64,000 bases of DNA from Dromiciops gliroides (Eukaryota > Chordata > Mammalia > Microbiotheria > Microbiotheriidae). The notes under the pieces were generated by a model that made no database searches, was not told the origin of the DNA, and saw only the letters and a program-made list of their open reading frames with translations. Made by a program: the position numbers and the translations under genes. Positions 1-18,775 of the stretch are shown piece by piece (position 1 is the stretch's first letter; every line of letters begins with the position of its first letter). Where the stretch lies: contig NC_057862.1 in assembly GCF_019393635.1 (NCBI RefSeq), positions 95,045,159 through 95,109,158 on the forward strand, written 5' to 3'.

Positions 1-962
1 GCTTGCCACAATATTGGGGCAAGGAAGGAGACTGGCAGCCTCCCTCAAAACAGAGCAGGATTTATTTAACAAGAACAAACTTAAAAAAAAAACACAAACA
101 GGATCAGTAGGATAAAGGGAAAGGAAATAAAATAGGGAAAAGGGAAATTATACAACCTATATAACACCACCACCCAGGAATCAGCTGAGAACACGCAGCA
201 GTGTCCTGTTGCCTTCCAGCTTCAAGCTAGAATGGTGAATCTCTTCCCTTCTTCCCAGCAGACCCCAGGCTGACAACACACAACCCCCAGCCAATTGGCT
301 GGCCGCTCTGACAGTCACATGATTGCCCTCACTAGGCTTCCAATCATTATAGTTTTGCCAAGCCCATGTAGGCATCAGTGAGTGGTGATGACGTGAGGTG
401 CCAACACCATGGTGACAGCTACAACCAGTGGGTGGAGCACTGTGCCGTTTGCAGAGCCTCAGAGGCCAGTGCACACGCCAAGGTTTATTTTTTAAAAATT
501 CTAGCCAAAATGTGGGGTCATAAAAACCTCAAATAACAATTCTTTATATTCCTCCCTTTGTTTCATCAAGAGACATGGGATGTTTCCTTGATGGAACAAT
601 AAATAATGAACAATAAAAAATTTTTTTAAAATAACAGAATATCATAACCAATGCTAACAAACAATATACTAATAACAATATAGGAAAAGGAAAATACATA
701 TTATAGATGATGTATATAGTAACAGAAGGAAAAACAAAAAAACAAAAAGTCCTTAAAACCTTGTCTTCAAAGGAGGGTTGAGATGTCATCAGGTGAACTG
801 GACTCTGGTCTGGATTCTAGCTGTCTCTGGATTCTGGTTGTCTCTGGAACTGCTGGGTTTTCATTAATTTTTAGCATAGCATTGTAAAAAAATGTTCAAA
901 TTAAATAATGAAAGTTCTTCAAAATATACAAAAAAATTTAAACTTTATATATGTATATATTT

Positions 963-1026
<64 letters not shown>

Positions 1027-2155
1027 CATATTGGAGTCCCCCCTTTGGAGGATACTCATATCAATACGCAATACAAAATTGAGACAGTTACGACATTAGT
1101 AATACTTTTTACCACTATATGTCTGGATCAAGGCCAAATTTAGTTATGTGTCCATGATGACACCTGAAAATGTTATGGAAAGGTTACCATACCACATCTC
1201 ATGGTGCATAGACATCTAATAATTGTGCTAGGCCTCAGGTGGATGAATTCTGACCATGACACCAGATTGAGTGAAGAAGCCAAGTTAAGTTAAACCAGGT
1301 GCATTTGTTAGGGCTAACATGATACCGAACCATTTTTGGAGTGAGAGAGGAAGAAACTGGACTATGTCCAGAAATTGTGCTCTACATAACTGCTCTCATA
1401 AGCAAACTATGGACTTTCTGAATGTATTTGGCTGTTCTCTCAGCCTCCATAAGGGTATCTTACATGTACCTGTCTCTCCTCCTGGTGTACATATATTCTC
1501 TCCAGGGCCTGCATCATGGCATTGAACCATCTCCATCAAGCTCATTGTAAAAGCAATTAGTCTCTGAAATGGTAAGTTTCCATAAATCATAAATCTTGTA
1601 TTAATTTCACCAAAGACAATATGATGGTAAAAATGGATGCTACACTGCATAACTTAGGATATACTTGAAATATATATATAATCCCAAACCATACCCAGAG
1701 TATACATAGTCACAATGACATACAAATTATAAATGAATGTAAATGGCTGATATTATTAAACTTGTTACAGAATCTTCATTAAGCAAGTAAACCACATCAT
1801 CTTGTGCATGAATTCTCTATCTAGTACAATGACAATAACAGATACTTAAAATGATAATCAATTTATCAAAAGGAAATAAAACATCAGCGAGACTCAATAT
1901 ATTCATTCATTGTCTTATAAATCAAGCAATAAGGTTCAATGACCCTTTCTAGAAGACAAAGCCATGTGCTCTTGGTGGAGAAGTTCTTCACCTATAGGAG
2001 CAAAAGCTTGTTTAAGGTAAGAGCTTATAATACTAGAATTTGGGGTATACCACATTTTTTAAACTGGTTCCCCAATTCTCTGCATGCCAAAGTGGCAGGG
2101 GTTTCTGAATCATTATTGATTCTTCTAATGCTGTCATAAAAACCTCAAATAACAA
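1..2155 (-). mobile_element. Broken endogenous retrovirus remnant, LTR plus part of the interior
   Basis: Read on the minus strand, 538 down to 1 has the form of an LTR. It opens with TGTTATTTGAGG, carries an AATAAA signal (61-66 on the plus strand as TTTATT), and continues off the window edge. Immediately before it (541-562) lies a purine-rich stretch on the minus strand, as expected for a polypurine tract next to a 3' LTR. About 1.6 kb of AT-rich sequence follows with no gag, pol or env domain I can recognise. The first bases of the LTR recur at about 2124-2150, so the element is bounded by a short direct repeat. It is broken and carries no whole gene. Class is not assigned. The LTR reading is fairly firm; the extent of the interior is inferred. 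Confidence 0.5.
966..1024. repeat. (TA)n(CA)n microsatellite
   Basis: An uninterrupted TA run passes into a CA run. It lies inside the retroviral remnant. Short ORFs reading YIYIYI here are translations of this repeat. Confidence 0.95.
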
Positions 2156-3214
2156 TTAATTCTTTACAGTACCCTCTGCCCCTGGAAACTCTCCCTCTGA
2201 TTGGAGGATAGAGACTTCCTCCCAGAATTCCCATTTAAGGAGAATGCCCAGGCAAGGAATCTCTTCATTTCCTTCCAAACTTCACTCCTTTGGACTTCTT
2301 GATCATGCCCCTGTGGTGGGCACTTTCTTTCCTCTCACTTCCCTTCCCTTTTCAGTTACCTTTCAAACACTGTCTTTGTAGGGCACTTTTTGGCTTGTAT
2401 TTGCATTCCTAGTGCTTAACAGCTGGGTGATTAACAAATACTTGTTGACTGACCAGCCTCCACAAAAATGTAATACTGGGGCAGTGAAAACTCTGGCTTA
2501 AGCCAATGCCAACTTGACTCTCTATTTAAAGGCTCCATAACTCTAATAGCAAAATTATTTGAGTACATAAAATCAATGTAAACAATGATATAATTAGATA
2601 TAAATGGGTGCAACCATCTATATGTTGTCAAGAGTTATCATCTTTCTCCCTAATCCATATTCCTACAAATCCCACCCCCCCAACATATTGGGAAAGGTAC
2701 TTAGTATTCACTTAAGAACTCATACAGTCCAGTAGTAAAATCTTAAGGATCAATACCCAGGGCAAGAGTTTCAGTGGTCTGTGAACTTAGATGGGAGGGG
2801 GTAGACAGGTAATGCATTTTTATTTTAATTAATCTTTGGTTTCCTTTTTAAACTGTGTATTTCATGTGATAAATTATGTGATAAATTTAAAGACATTATT
2901 CTGGTTCATAAGACTCACCAGATCACCAAAAAGGTGCATGAGACAAGAGTCGGACTTGGTGAATTGCTGGAGCCTCTCCAGACCAAGACTTTGGAGTTCC
3001 AAAAGGATGTCAATATCCATCCATATATTTCCTTTTGATCACTCTATTGCTTTTTAAACTTCCTGCCTATCAAAGATTCCCCACAAATCAGAGTCTTTAC
3101 TGGGTGATTGCCTTTGTTCTGCTCAGGGATTCTGATATATCGTCTTCTGAGGAAATGTAGCATATTATGTCTGAATCAGAACGTGTGAGAGAAACAAACT
3201 TCAGAACACATAAA
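2156..3214. other. Flank with an unassigned interspersed repeat
   Basis: No exon is visible. The stretch 2166-2455 reads like an interspersed repeat whose right end (about 2400-2455: CTAGTGCTTAAC, TACTTGTTGACTGAC) resembles L2 3' termini; the family is not assigned. The remaining 750 bases show nothing I recognise. Confidence 0.4.
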
Positions 3215-3665
3215 TGAGTTGCTTTTATTGGATTGTTTCATTACATGTGCATTCCCATTGCCTAACACATAATAAGTGATTAATAAATGTCAGTTGATTA
3301 ATTATTCTACCAACCTTTATGTCCACCTCATTTCATTCTGCCTCCCCACTCTTAAAGTTCACAAATCTAAAGCAGAAAGGGGAGATTTGAGATCATCAGC
3401 TACAACCTACTCATATTTCTTTTTGTAATTTGAAAACTGAAACACAGTTAATTGATTGGTCCAAGGAAGACCTGAGTTCACATCCTTCCTCAGACACTTT
3501 CTTAGCTGTTGGCTCTGGGTAAGACAACCTCTCTCAAACTCAGTTTCCTCATCTGTAAAATGGTGACAATAGTAACATAGACCTTAAGGGACTGTTGTTC
3601 GGACTAAATGAGGTAACATCTGTAAAACTCTTTGCAAACCTTAAATCACTGTGATAAATCCTAGC
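3215..3665 (+). mobile_element. L2 3' end fragment followed by a MIR-type SINE
   Basis: 3215-3310 ends in the L2-like motif series of GCCTAACACATAATAAGTG and TTAATAAATG. 3460-3665 carries the MIR series: GACCTGAGTTC, then CTCAGTTTCCTCATCTG, GTAAAATGG, and a TGAGGTAACAT tail. Both are old and diverged. Confidence 0.6.
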
Positions 3666-4039
3666 GAGCTATTATTGGTTGCAACAGCAGCAGCATTTTA
3701 ATCCCAAACCTGAGACCGCAGGGCCAGGACTCTGTCTAGTATACCTGTTGCAACCCTACTCAATCCAAAGACTGCAACCCATTGCTCAAGAGCTGAGCAA
3801 GGAGCTAGCTAACTCCTGAAACAGGACTCTAAATTCTCAACCCAATGTACCCGAGTTTCATTTACAGCATCCCAGGCCTGGAGACTGTAGCTCGCCTTTG
3901 TAAACAAAGCAAGCATAGCACCCAACAGGCACCCAGTGCCCTCCTGAGTCTGCTTGCTCCACCTGGCCTGGTGGCTGTCAAGGTGGTGGTAGGGAAGGTG
4001 ACTGTCCTTTTTCGAATCCCGTCAAGCAGCCTAGCCTGG

Positions 4040-4450
4040 AATTTTCAACCTTGGGGAAAAAAGCGGGAGCCACGGATCGCCAGCCAGCGCAGAAGTGCAG
4101 AAGGGATGGTCCTGCACCTTCATCTCCAGCAGCAGCGAGTGACGCAGCCTAGGGCACACTGAGCGCACAATGTTGGGGAGGAGCCATGGGGCGAGGGGCG
4201 GGGTCTGTCTGTGGGGGCCACTCTGCGGGCCCCGGCCCGGGTCCCTGGGAGCAGCGCCACCTTTATTCCAGCGTGGCAGCTATTTATTTACTGCTAGCTC
4301 GGGGAGCCCGGTGGGTGAGCCTTCCCTATCATCCTTTTCCCGACCCCGCACCCTTTCCCGGCCCTACTCTGGGACCTGTAAGCCTTCATCTTCCCGGTCT
4401 GCTGCCTTAGGATCCACCCCGATTCCCTATCTCCATCCTTACCTCACCCT
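4040..4450. promoter_or_regulatory. CpG-rich block with GC box, candidate promoter
   Basis: This is the only clearly CpG-rich, GC-rich stretch in an otherwise CpG-depleted window, with roughly twenty CpGs by eye over about 400 bases. A GC box of the Sp1 type (GGGGCGGGG) lies at 4196-4204. A possible splice donor (GGTGGGTGAGCC) lies near 4310-4318. It sits about 2.8 kb upstream of the SPMIP5 start codon on the same side, so it could drive a noncoding 5' exon of SPMIP5. It could instead belong to an unrelated or lost transcript. ORFs through it resemble no protein I know. Confidence 0.5.
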
Positions 4451-4459
4451 ATCTTGACC

Positions 4460-6690
4460 CCCAAGCCTCCTTAGCTTCTCTCTCTAGTAGAGGTTTGCAA
4501 GAATCTTTCCCTCTTAGAGAAAGTTTTCTCCACTTCAGCCCCCGCAGTACATGGGGGAAGGTGTCCTGTTCTCACATCCATTAACTCATTTGATCCGCAA
4601 AACAGCCTTGTCAGTTAGTTAGGAAAGATGATATATACTTCCTTGTTTTACAGGTGAGGGAAAAAACGTCTTGAAGAAGCCAGGTGTTTTGACCAAGGTC
4701 ACACAGCTAGTAGGAATCCAGCCTTGAATACAGGTGTTCTAACCTCAAGGCTAGTAGGTTTTCTTTTTTGGGAGAGGACCTTTATAAACAAAGTACGGTT
4801 TGGATGAGTGCTACATGCTTTTGGACACTGGCCAAGTTGGTTCCTCTCTTTTCACATGAGTGTCATAGGATCTTAGAAATAGAGCTGGGAAGAATCCTCA
4901 GAAGCCATTTGGTACAACCCCCTCGTTTTACAGACTAGGAAAGTGAGGTCCGTAGAGGATGTGACCTGCCCAATTGAAAACACAAGCAGTATCAGAGTCA
5001 GGACCAAATTCTCAGACTCTAGGCAGTTGTAAAACATTGCCCCCTTCAGTAAAATGAAAAGACTGATCTCTAAAGTCCCTTCAAGCTCTAATAGATGCTT
5101 CTTTGCAAGGCTTGTGGAGGGGGGAGGGATGTCCTTGGAGAAGGAGGTAGACACTCGGAGATGAAGAGCAATGCAACAGGGCTACCTCCAGAGATACCTT
5201 AGTTACTGGCTGTTTTTAAGCAGAGCTTGAATGACTAACTACTATCCTCTTGAGAATTCATGCTCCGGTAGGGATTTTGACCAGATCACTTCAGCTATGA
5301 TGCTGTGTAATTCTAATGAATCCAAGTATTTCCCTTTGTTGATTTACCCCTTTGTTCTTTACAACTCACTTTTACATTTATGCTTTCATTTAATTCTCTA
5401 TAATAAACAAATGTGCTTAGAGGAAGACTTCTAAGCTAATTGGGGTCAGCTTTGGGGAAGTCACCACCATGCTGCTAAGAGATAGAGGTAGTGTTTTGGT
5501 GGTTCACCTGTGTTGTGGATGTAGGACCCATCAGATGGTGCTCAAAACAGAACAAAGTACTGGTATTAAACAGTACTTATAATCAGCAAACTACAAGAAC
5601 ATAATCAGCCCAAGTGAATAATTTTATCCCAAGCACATTTTTACTCATTGGCAATAGATGACCCCCTCCACTCCACCAACAAAGAAAAAAAAATTCCCCG
5701 AGAAACTTCATGACAGCCTAATCTAGTGGACAAAGGGTCAGCCTTGGAATCAGAAAAACCTGGGTTCAAGTTCTACTGGTTATATGTGAGCATGGGAGAA
5801 TCACTTTATTATCCCTTGATCATGTTTCCTCCCCCTAACCCCATCCCAATTCAAGACTGCAATAGATATTCATTTTAACCAGATGTCATCCAAATAGAAT
5901 TATAAAAGTATAAACATATGTAGCCCCATCTTGATTTACTCCACTAATATACATACACTCTTCTTTGGGGGAAGACTACCTGATTAATCTTACTATTAAG
6001 GCAGCAACCAACTCGGGTACTTGGGGAATTTTCCCCATAGTGGGGGATGTTTGCCAGCCAGCTAGGATTCCCATCCAAATTTTATGCCCCTCACAATTAC
6101 TTCTAGAGCCCCAGTGGCACACAATCATCAAGTCCCTCTAAAATCATAGAATGTTAGAGCTAGAAGCGACCTTAGGTCCTATCTTGTTGTATTTTCTACA
6201 TCTGCAGAGCAGAAAATAGGCACAGAGAAGGGAGTTTACCTAAAGCCACATATTAACTCAGCAGCAGAGCTGGGACTAGAACCCAGACTTCCTGACTCCT
6301 CCTATTCAGATACTCTTTATTAAGGTTTCCATCTATGAGTCTTTCTTTACTGTCTAGTTTGTTGTTTAGGATCCTCATCTGTAAAAAGGGGATAAAATTT
6401 GTACAATCTACCTCTCAGGGCTGTGGTGTGAGGTTCAAATAAGATAACATATATGAAGTCTTTGGGGGAACAGTTGGTCACTACAAAAGTGCAAGTGATT
6501 ATTATTGTTGTTATTCTAGGGCCGCTAACTTAAAAAGAAACGAATGTGGTGTGCATTGAAATTATTCAAAAGCCTAGTACTCCTACTCTCTTGAATATAG
6601 CAAGGTAAGTAAGGCACCCAGAGGTGATGTGCTGTGAGCCAGTAGGACACAGTGACAAACTACCTTTATGTTTCCTGCAGCCTTGTAGAA
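4460..6690. repeat. Intergenic stretch of old SINE/LINE remnants
   Basis: No exon is seen. Recognisable pieces are: a minus-strand MIR at about 4575-4745 (TTTTACAGGTGAGG then GGTCACACAGCTAGTAGG); CR1/L3-like pieces at about 4865-5090 and 6136-6310 (CATAGAATGTTAGAGCTAG, then AACCCAGACTTCCTGACTCC); a plus MIR head at about 5700-5830; and a MIR 3' part at about 6360-6510. The stretch 5100-5700 shows nothing recognisable. Confidence 0.5.
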
Positions 6691-6696
6691 CTCAGT

Positions 6697-6890
6697 TATT
6701 ATACACACACACACACACACACATATGTATATTTACATATACATACATTCAAAACATACATTGGAGCTATTATATATAATATAGTATATATTATAACATT
6801 GTATGTTATATTTATATAATATATTGTATATTATATTTATATAATATCTTATATATAATAGTTCCAATGTATGTATGTTTTGAATTATGC
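6697..6890. repeat. (CA)n and an AT-rich inverted repeat
   Basis: A CA run at about 6700-6722 is followed by an imperfect inverted repeat. The left arm is near 6746-6783 (CATTCAAAACATACATTGGA then GCTATTATATAT). The right arm is near 6850-6886 (ATAATAGTTCCAATGTATG then TATGTTTTGAAT). The core of about 65 bases is almost pure A/T. It could fold into a cruciform. Confidence 0.8.
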
Positions 6891-7190
6891 TGAAGAAATG
6901 AGTTTATTAATCAAGCTGCTTTAAAATAAAGTTTTCATTAAATTTGTGTTAAAGAAATAAAGCCAACAGCCAGTTAAAGTTATACCTAAAGACTGTTCTC
7001 TCTTGACTTTTATGGACATAAATAGCCTTGATTATCAGAGGGCCAGATTCACAGATGTACCAATCATGCTTGATTAATCTTTGTGAACCCCACCATACCT
7101 AGCATAGGGCCCTGTAGACAGTAGGTGATGATCATGTTTATTGATTTAATTCATTCCTTCATTTCCATTGCCTTTGTTAACAAAGAAAAC

Positions 7191-14721
<7,531 letters not shown>

Positions 14722-14992
14722 GCAGTGGGATAGGACACATGGAACTCTTGTCTTGCTCTTGACTTAAGCAGCTTCAGCCTGTGGATCACATCCATGTGCT
14801 CAAAAGTCTTGTCTGCTTGAAATCTGGTTTCCTAAGCTTCACACCACTCTTAAGCATCCAGGACATAGTCATAATTGTCCATCAGCTATTCCACAAGAAT
14901 CCATGAACCTGTTGACTGCACAATGAGTTCCATGGGGACTCTATGATGAGCAACCATTATATAGATTAGCTCTGATCTTTTATTGTGGTGGA

Positions 14993-14998
14993 AATAAA
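14993..14998 (+). promoter_or_regulatory. SPMIP5: SPMIP5 polyadenylation signal
   Basis: A canonical AATAAA lies about 270 bases after the stop, giving a 3' UTR of roughly 300 bases with cleavage near 15015-15025. Confidence 0.8.
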
Positions 14999-15020
14999 AA
15001 TGTCATTTCTCTGTTTATCG

Positions 15021-15407
15021 AATGACAGGCCTCTCCTTTGGGTTCTTCTTTGCCTTTGTCATGGCTGGTTTGAGGCCGTAGGAAATGAGGTATAGTGGAA
15101 GAAGCTCTATGCTAAGAAACACAAGACCTACATTCCAGTCCCAGTTCTGACACTAACTTACTATATGATTTTGGATAAGTCACTGCTTCTCTCTGAGCCT
15201 TACATGACAAATCTGTAAAATAAACTTTATAGATTTGAAGAAGCCTGGGCCAGATGGTCTCATAATGTCTCTTCAAGTTCGATCTGTAAACCAATGGTAA
15301 GTATAAAATGCTATCCTACAGCCTTGACTTTGTATATTATGTTCTGTCATAGAATAGTTCCATCTTTGACTACCATGATGTTAAGTGTACTATTTTGGGG
15401 TGATAAC
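15021..15407. other. Intergenic start, one MIR-like piece
   Basis: 15075-15260 reads as a MIR-like SINE (AGACCTACATTCCAGTCCC, AAGTCACTGCTTCTCTCTG). Nothing else is seen. Confidence 0.45.
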
Positions 15408-15544
15408 TTTTTTTTTGGAGGGCAATGAGGGTTAAGTGACTTGCCCAGGGTCACACAGCTAGTAAATGTCAAGTGTCTGGGGCTGGACCTGAACTCAGGT
15501 CCTCCTGCATCCAGGGCCAGTGCCCTATCCACTGTACTACCCCA
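15408..15544 (-). mobile_element. Short tRNA-derived SINE
   Basis: An antisense copy with poly(T) at left and eroded head at right. Flanking GGGGTGATAACTTT at 15397-15410 and GGGGTGATAACTTT after the element form the target-site duplication. Confidence 0.92.
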
Positions 15545-15711
15545 GGGGTGATAACTTTCAAACCACACCTGAGTCCTCCACTCAATGTTTCATACTGTTG
15601 CTGGGAGTAGCAGAGATACATATATCCAAGAGGAAAGTTAATTCACTGAAACATGAGCAACATAATCAAAAAGGAAAATAGGTAAAGGAGTCAAACATTT
15701 TTTGTACCCAT

Positions 15712-15840
15712 CAATCAATAAACATTAAGCATCTTCTACGTGCCAGGCACTGTGCTAAGCACTGGGGATACCAAAAAAGGCAAAATATAGTACCCGTTCT
15801 CAAGGTACTTACAATCTAATATACAAAGGGTTACAAATCT
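15712..15840 (+). repeat. Old mammalian interspersed repeat, family not assigned
   Basis: Carries the series CATTAAGCATCTTCTACGTG, CAGGCACTGTGCTAAGCAC, TACTTACAATCTAATATAC. The same series recurs near 17968, 23862, 26640, 28225 and 55500. Confidence 0.7.
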
Positions 15841-15984
15841 CCTACAGCTCCAGTGACATCAAATTTCCCTTCAATCCTTCTTTATTCCCTAGTAGAACAG
15901 GATGGCATTATTGCTTTGTACTCATAGTCAATACAGCAGATGGGATAGGACACATGTTAGCTGAAAAACAGCTAACACTTTGGG

Positions 15985-16110
15985 ATATCTACATATACAT
16001 ATGCATGTGGTGTGTGTGTGTAGGGAGAGAGATATACATACATACATACACATATGTATATATACACACACACACACACACACATACATCTATCTATCTA
16101 TCAATCTATC
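15985..16110. repeat. Mixed GT, CATA and CA microsatellite
   Basis: GTGTGTGTG, CATACATACATAC, (CA)n and TCTATCTATC tracts follow one another. Confidence 0.9.
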
Positions 16111-16541
16111 ATATAAGGTCCAGATGTGATGCAAGGGTTCATGAAACCATGGCTGCCATTTTCATGGTCTCTTCTTACCTATTGTCTTTCCCCATCTTCT
16201 GATCCAGTCTTTTCCATCTCATGGTACTTACTATTCACTCTCAAAAATTCAATGTTTAAATTGATCTGTAGATCTATCAATTTGGATATTCCCTCTAATG
16301 ATGCAAACCACAACCCACCTGAATTGTGCCACTCTTCTTCCTCCCCCCCCCTCTGACCCTAAGATTCCCTGCATGATAATGTAGCTATCAGCAACTGGCC
16401 CTCAACGCAGAGCCTCCACCACCCTAAAAGCAGCAAGAAACTTCTGAAATAAGACTTAAGGGCAGTGTGGTATAGTGAAGAGAGAGGTGGATTTAGAATT
16501 AGGAATGGCTTTGGGTTCAGGTCCTACCCCAGACAATAACT

Positions 16542-16688
16542 CTTTTTTTTTTTTGAGGCTATTGGGATTAAGTGACTGGCCCAGGGTCACACAGCTAGCA
16601 AGTGTCAAGTGTTTGAGGCCAGATTTGAACTTAGGTCCTCCTGAATCCAGGGCCGGTGCTTTATCCACTGTACCACCTAGCTGCCCCC
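16542..16688 (-). mobile_element. Short tRNA-derived SINE
   Basis: An antisense copy flanked by a perfect direct repeat, AGACAATAACTCTTT, at 16531 and 16688. Confidence 0.93.
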
Positions 16689-17121
16689 AGACAATAACTC
16701 TTTAACCCTGGTCAATCCTTTTATCTGTCATCAGTTTCAGTTATTTTCAATGGTGAAATGAGAGTTTGAAATAAAATGCCCCTCAGTTCCCCTCTCCTGG
16801 AGCATGTAGGTTCTCTCCATGAAAAAGGCTAGGGACCCCTGCTCTATAGGAACTGCTCCTGTGGATTTGGGAGAAAAAAGCCCCATTCTTGTGTTAGCTT
16901 AGAAGACCTACTGAAAATGATGTGCAAAACTTCTATTTTAAAAGGCTTCCAGCCATCACTAGATGTTTAGGAGTTGAGTGAATGCATTAGATAGGTTGGC
17001 TTTAAGCTAGATTGTTTTGAAGTGCTGAGTTGCATTTACAGATGTCTCAAAAGAAAAATGACAATTGGATTTGATAGTTAGGTTTTGCCCCAATATTGCC
17101 TCAGTGAGCCATAGTTTCAGG

Positions 17122-17177
<56 letters not shown>

Positions 17178-17967
17178 GATATAGTCTCATAGAGCCTGAA
17201 AACACTGCTCTCCTATATGTTATTAGAATTAAAGAAACAGGATTGAACTTCTCCTGAAGGGGATATGTCTTTCCTTGGGAATGGATGAGCACAAGTTTTT
17301 GCATCTTTTAAATTTGAAAGATTTTGTGCTTCATAAACAATACACTAATTAGTGTTATCTTTAATGATATCTCATATAGCTTCAGATGTCTTTTTTTTTC
17401 AAGAGATATAGGTGACAAAAGTAATAAAATCCGAATGCAAGTATTTTAATCAATTCTTTGATATTATCTCTCCCCCCCAACTTCACAGTTATGATCACCA
17501 AGTTCACTGCAAATCTGCAACTTCTTTGTTTAAGCAGTTATGTGGCTCAATTCTTTTTCTTAATCTCCATCTTTTATGTTTCTTACTAGCCTATAATTTC
17601 TGGAGTGTTCGCTGTCACAGAGGAAGGCAAAGTAGGTGATTTTCCTGCATTGCAAACTATCATTATTAACACAAGCTGCATTAGTAATGGGCCCATTATT
17701 ACCACTAAAAACATTTCCATTATCTGATAAGACAAAATTACCTGTGCATCTATAATGCTGTGGGAACTGACAGGGCATGTTTATGGAGTTCCTAGTGCCA
17801 TATCTTGGTGAATTTCATGGTATAGTTAAAGGGTTTCTGGGTCTGAAATGTGAAGACTTGGACTTGAATCTCAGCTTTGCCATTAACCTTCTATGTGTCT
17901 TTGGGCAACTCATCTCCTATTTCAATTTCTTAGTTTCCTCAACTGAAATGAGTACATTAGACTACTT
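16689..17967. other. Intergenic, hAT end and (CA)n
   Basis: 16805-16855 resembles a hAT end (GGCTAGGGACCCCTGCTCTA). A (CA)n run of about 25 units lies at 17123-17172. No exon is seen in the remainder; 17825-17950 has a weak MIR-like series. Confidence 0.5.
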
Positions 17968-18445
17968 TCATTCACTTATTCATTCATTCATCCTATTAAG
18001 TATTTATTATATGTCAAGTCCTATGCTAGGTGCAGGGGATGCAAAGGCAAAAATGAAACCATCTTCGCTTTCAAGGATCTTACATTCGGCTAATGGGAAA
18101 CAAACACACATACATAGATAATTAAAAGGAAAACATATACAAAGTTAAGTACTAGGTACCATGGCCATCAACAATAGGGATAGAGGGGAATTTGGAAAGG
18201 CCTTGCACAGGACATGGCTTTTGACCTGAATTCTGAAGGAAGCTGGAGATTCTAAGAGACAGAGGTGAGGAGAAGAGCATTCCAATTATGGGGATGGTCT
18301 GTGCAAAGGCACCAGGATGGAGGATAGATAGACTGCTGTGTATGGGGAAAGCTCCACTTTGGCAGTAACAGAATGTGCAAAGAAGAGTAATGAGCAAGAG
18401 GACTGGAAAGACAGGCTGGAGATGGATCATAAAGGACTCTCCTGT
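17968..18445 (+). repeat. Old mammalian interspersed repeat, long copy
   Basis: It opens with CTATTAAGTATTTATTATAT and CTATGCTAGGTGCAGGGGAT, then continues with the interior GAAGAGCATTCCAATTATG, GTGCAAAGGCACCAGGATGG and GGACTGGAAAGACAGGCTGG. ORFs here are fortuitous. Confidence 0.65.
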
Positions 18446-18484
18446 GCCTAAAATTATCTTCCCCTTTATCTCCATCTCTTAGCT

Positions 18485-18775
18485 TCACTAGCTTCCTTCA
18501 GGTCCTAGATAAAATCCCATCTTTTGCAAGAAGCCTTTTAGTGATCTCCCTTAGAACAAGTTCCTTCCTTCTAAGATAATCTCCAATTTATCTTGTATAT
18601 ATGTTATCTTTGTGCATAATTGTTTGCAGGTTGTCTCCTCACTAAGATTATGAGCTCTTTGAGGACAGAGAATGGTTGGGTTTTTAAACCTTTTTTTAAT
18701 ATCCCCAGTGCTTAACACAGTGCCTGGCATATAGTAGACATTTAATAAATGGTTGTTGGCTTATTGGCTTGACTT
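18485..18775 (+). mobile_element. L2 LINE 3' end
   Basis: The series AAGCCTTTTAGTGATCTCCC, ATTATGAGCTCTTTGAGGAC, TGCTTAACACAGTGCCTGGC, TTTAATAAATGGTTGTTGG is the L2 3' UTR and terminus. Confidence 0.8.

Noticed and set aside
1396-1650. An 84-codon minus ORF in the retroviral remnant
   Set aside because: No recognisable viral domain; treated as part of a fossil.
3845-4457. Overlapping ORFs in the GC-rich block as a possible gene
   Set aside because: Long frames are expected in GC-rich DNA; no match to HSPA12A or any known protein was seen.
1-7190. HSPA12A coding exons, expected upstream of SPMIP5
   Set aside because: No HSP70-like motif was found; only an unrecognisable 3' UTR could be present.
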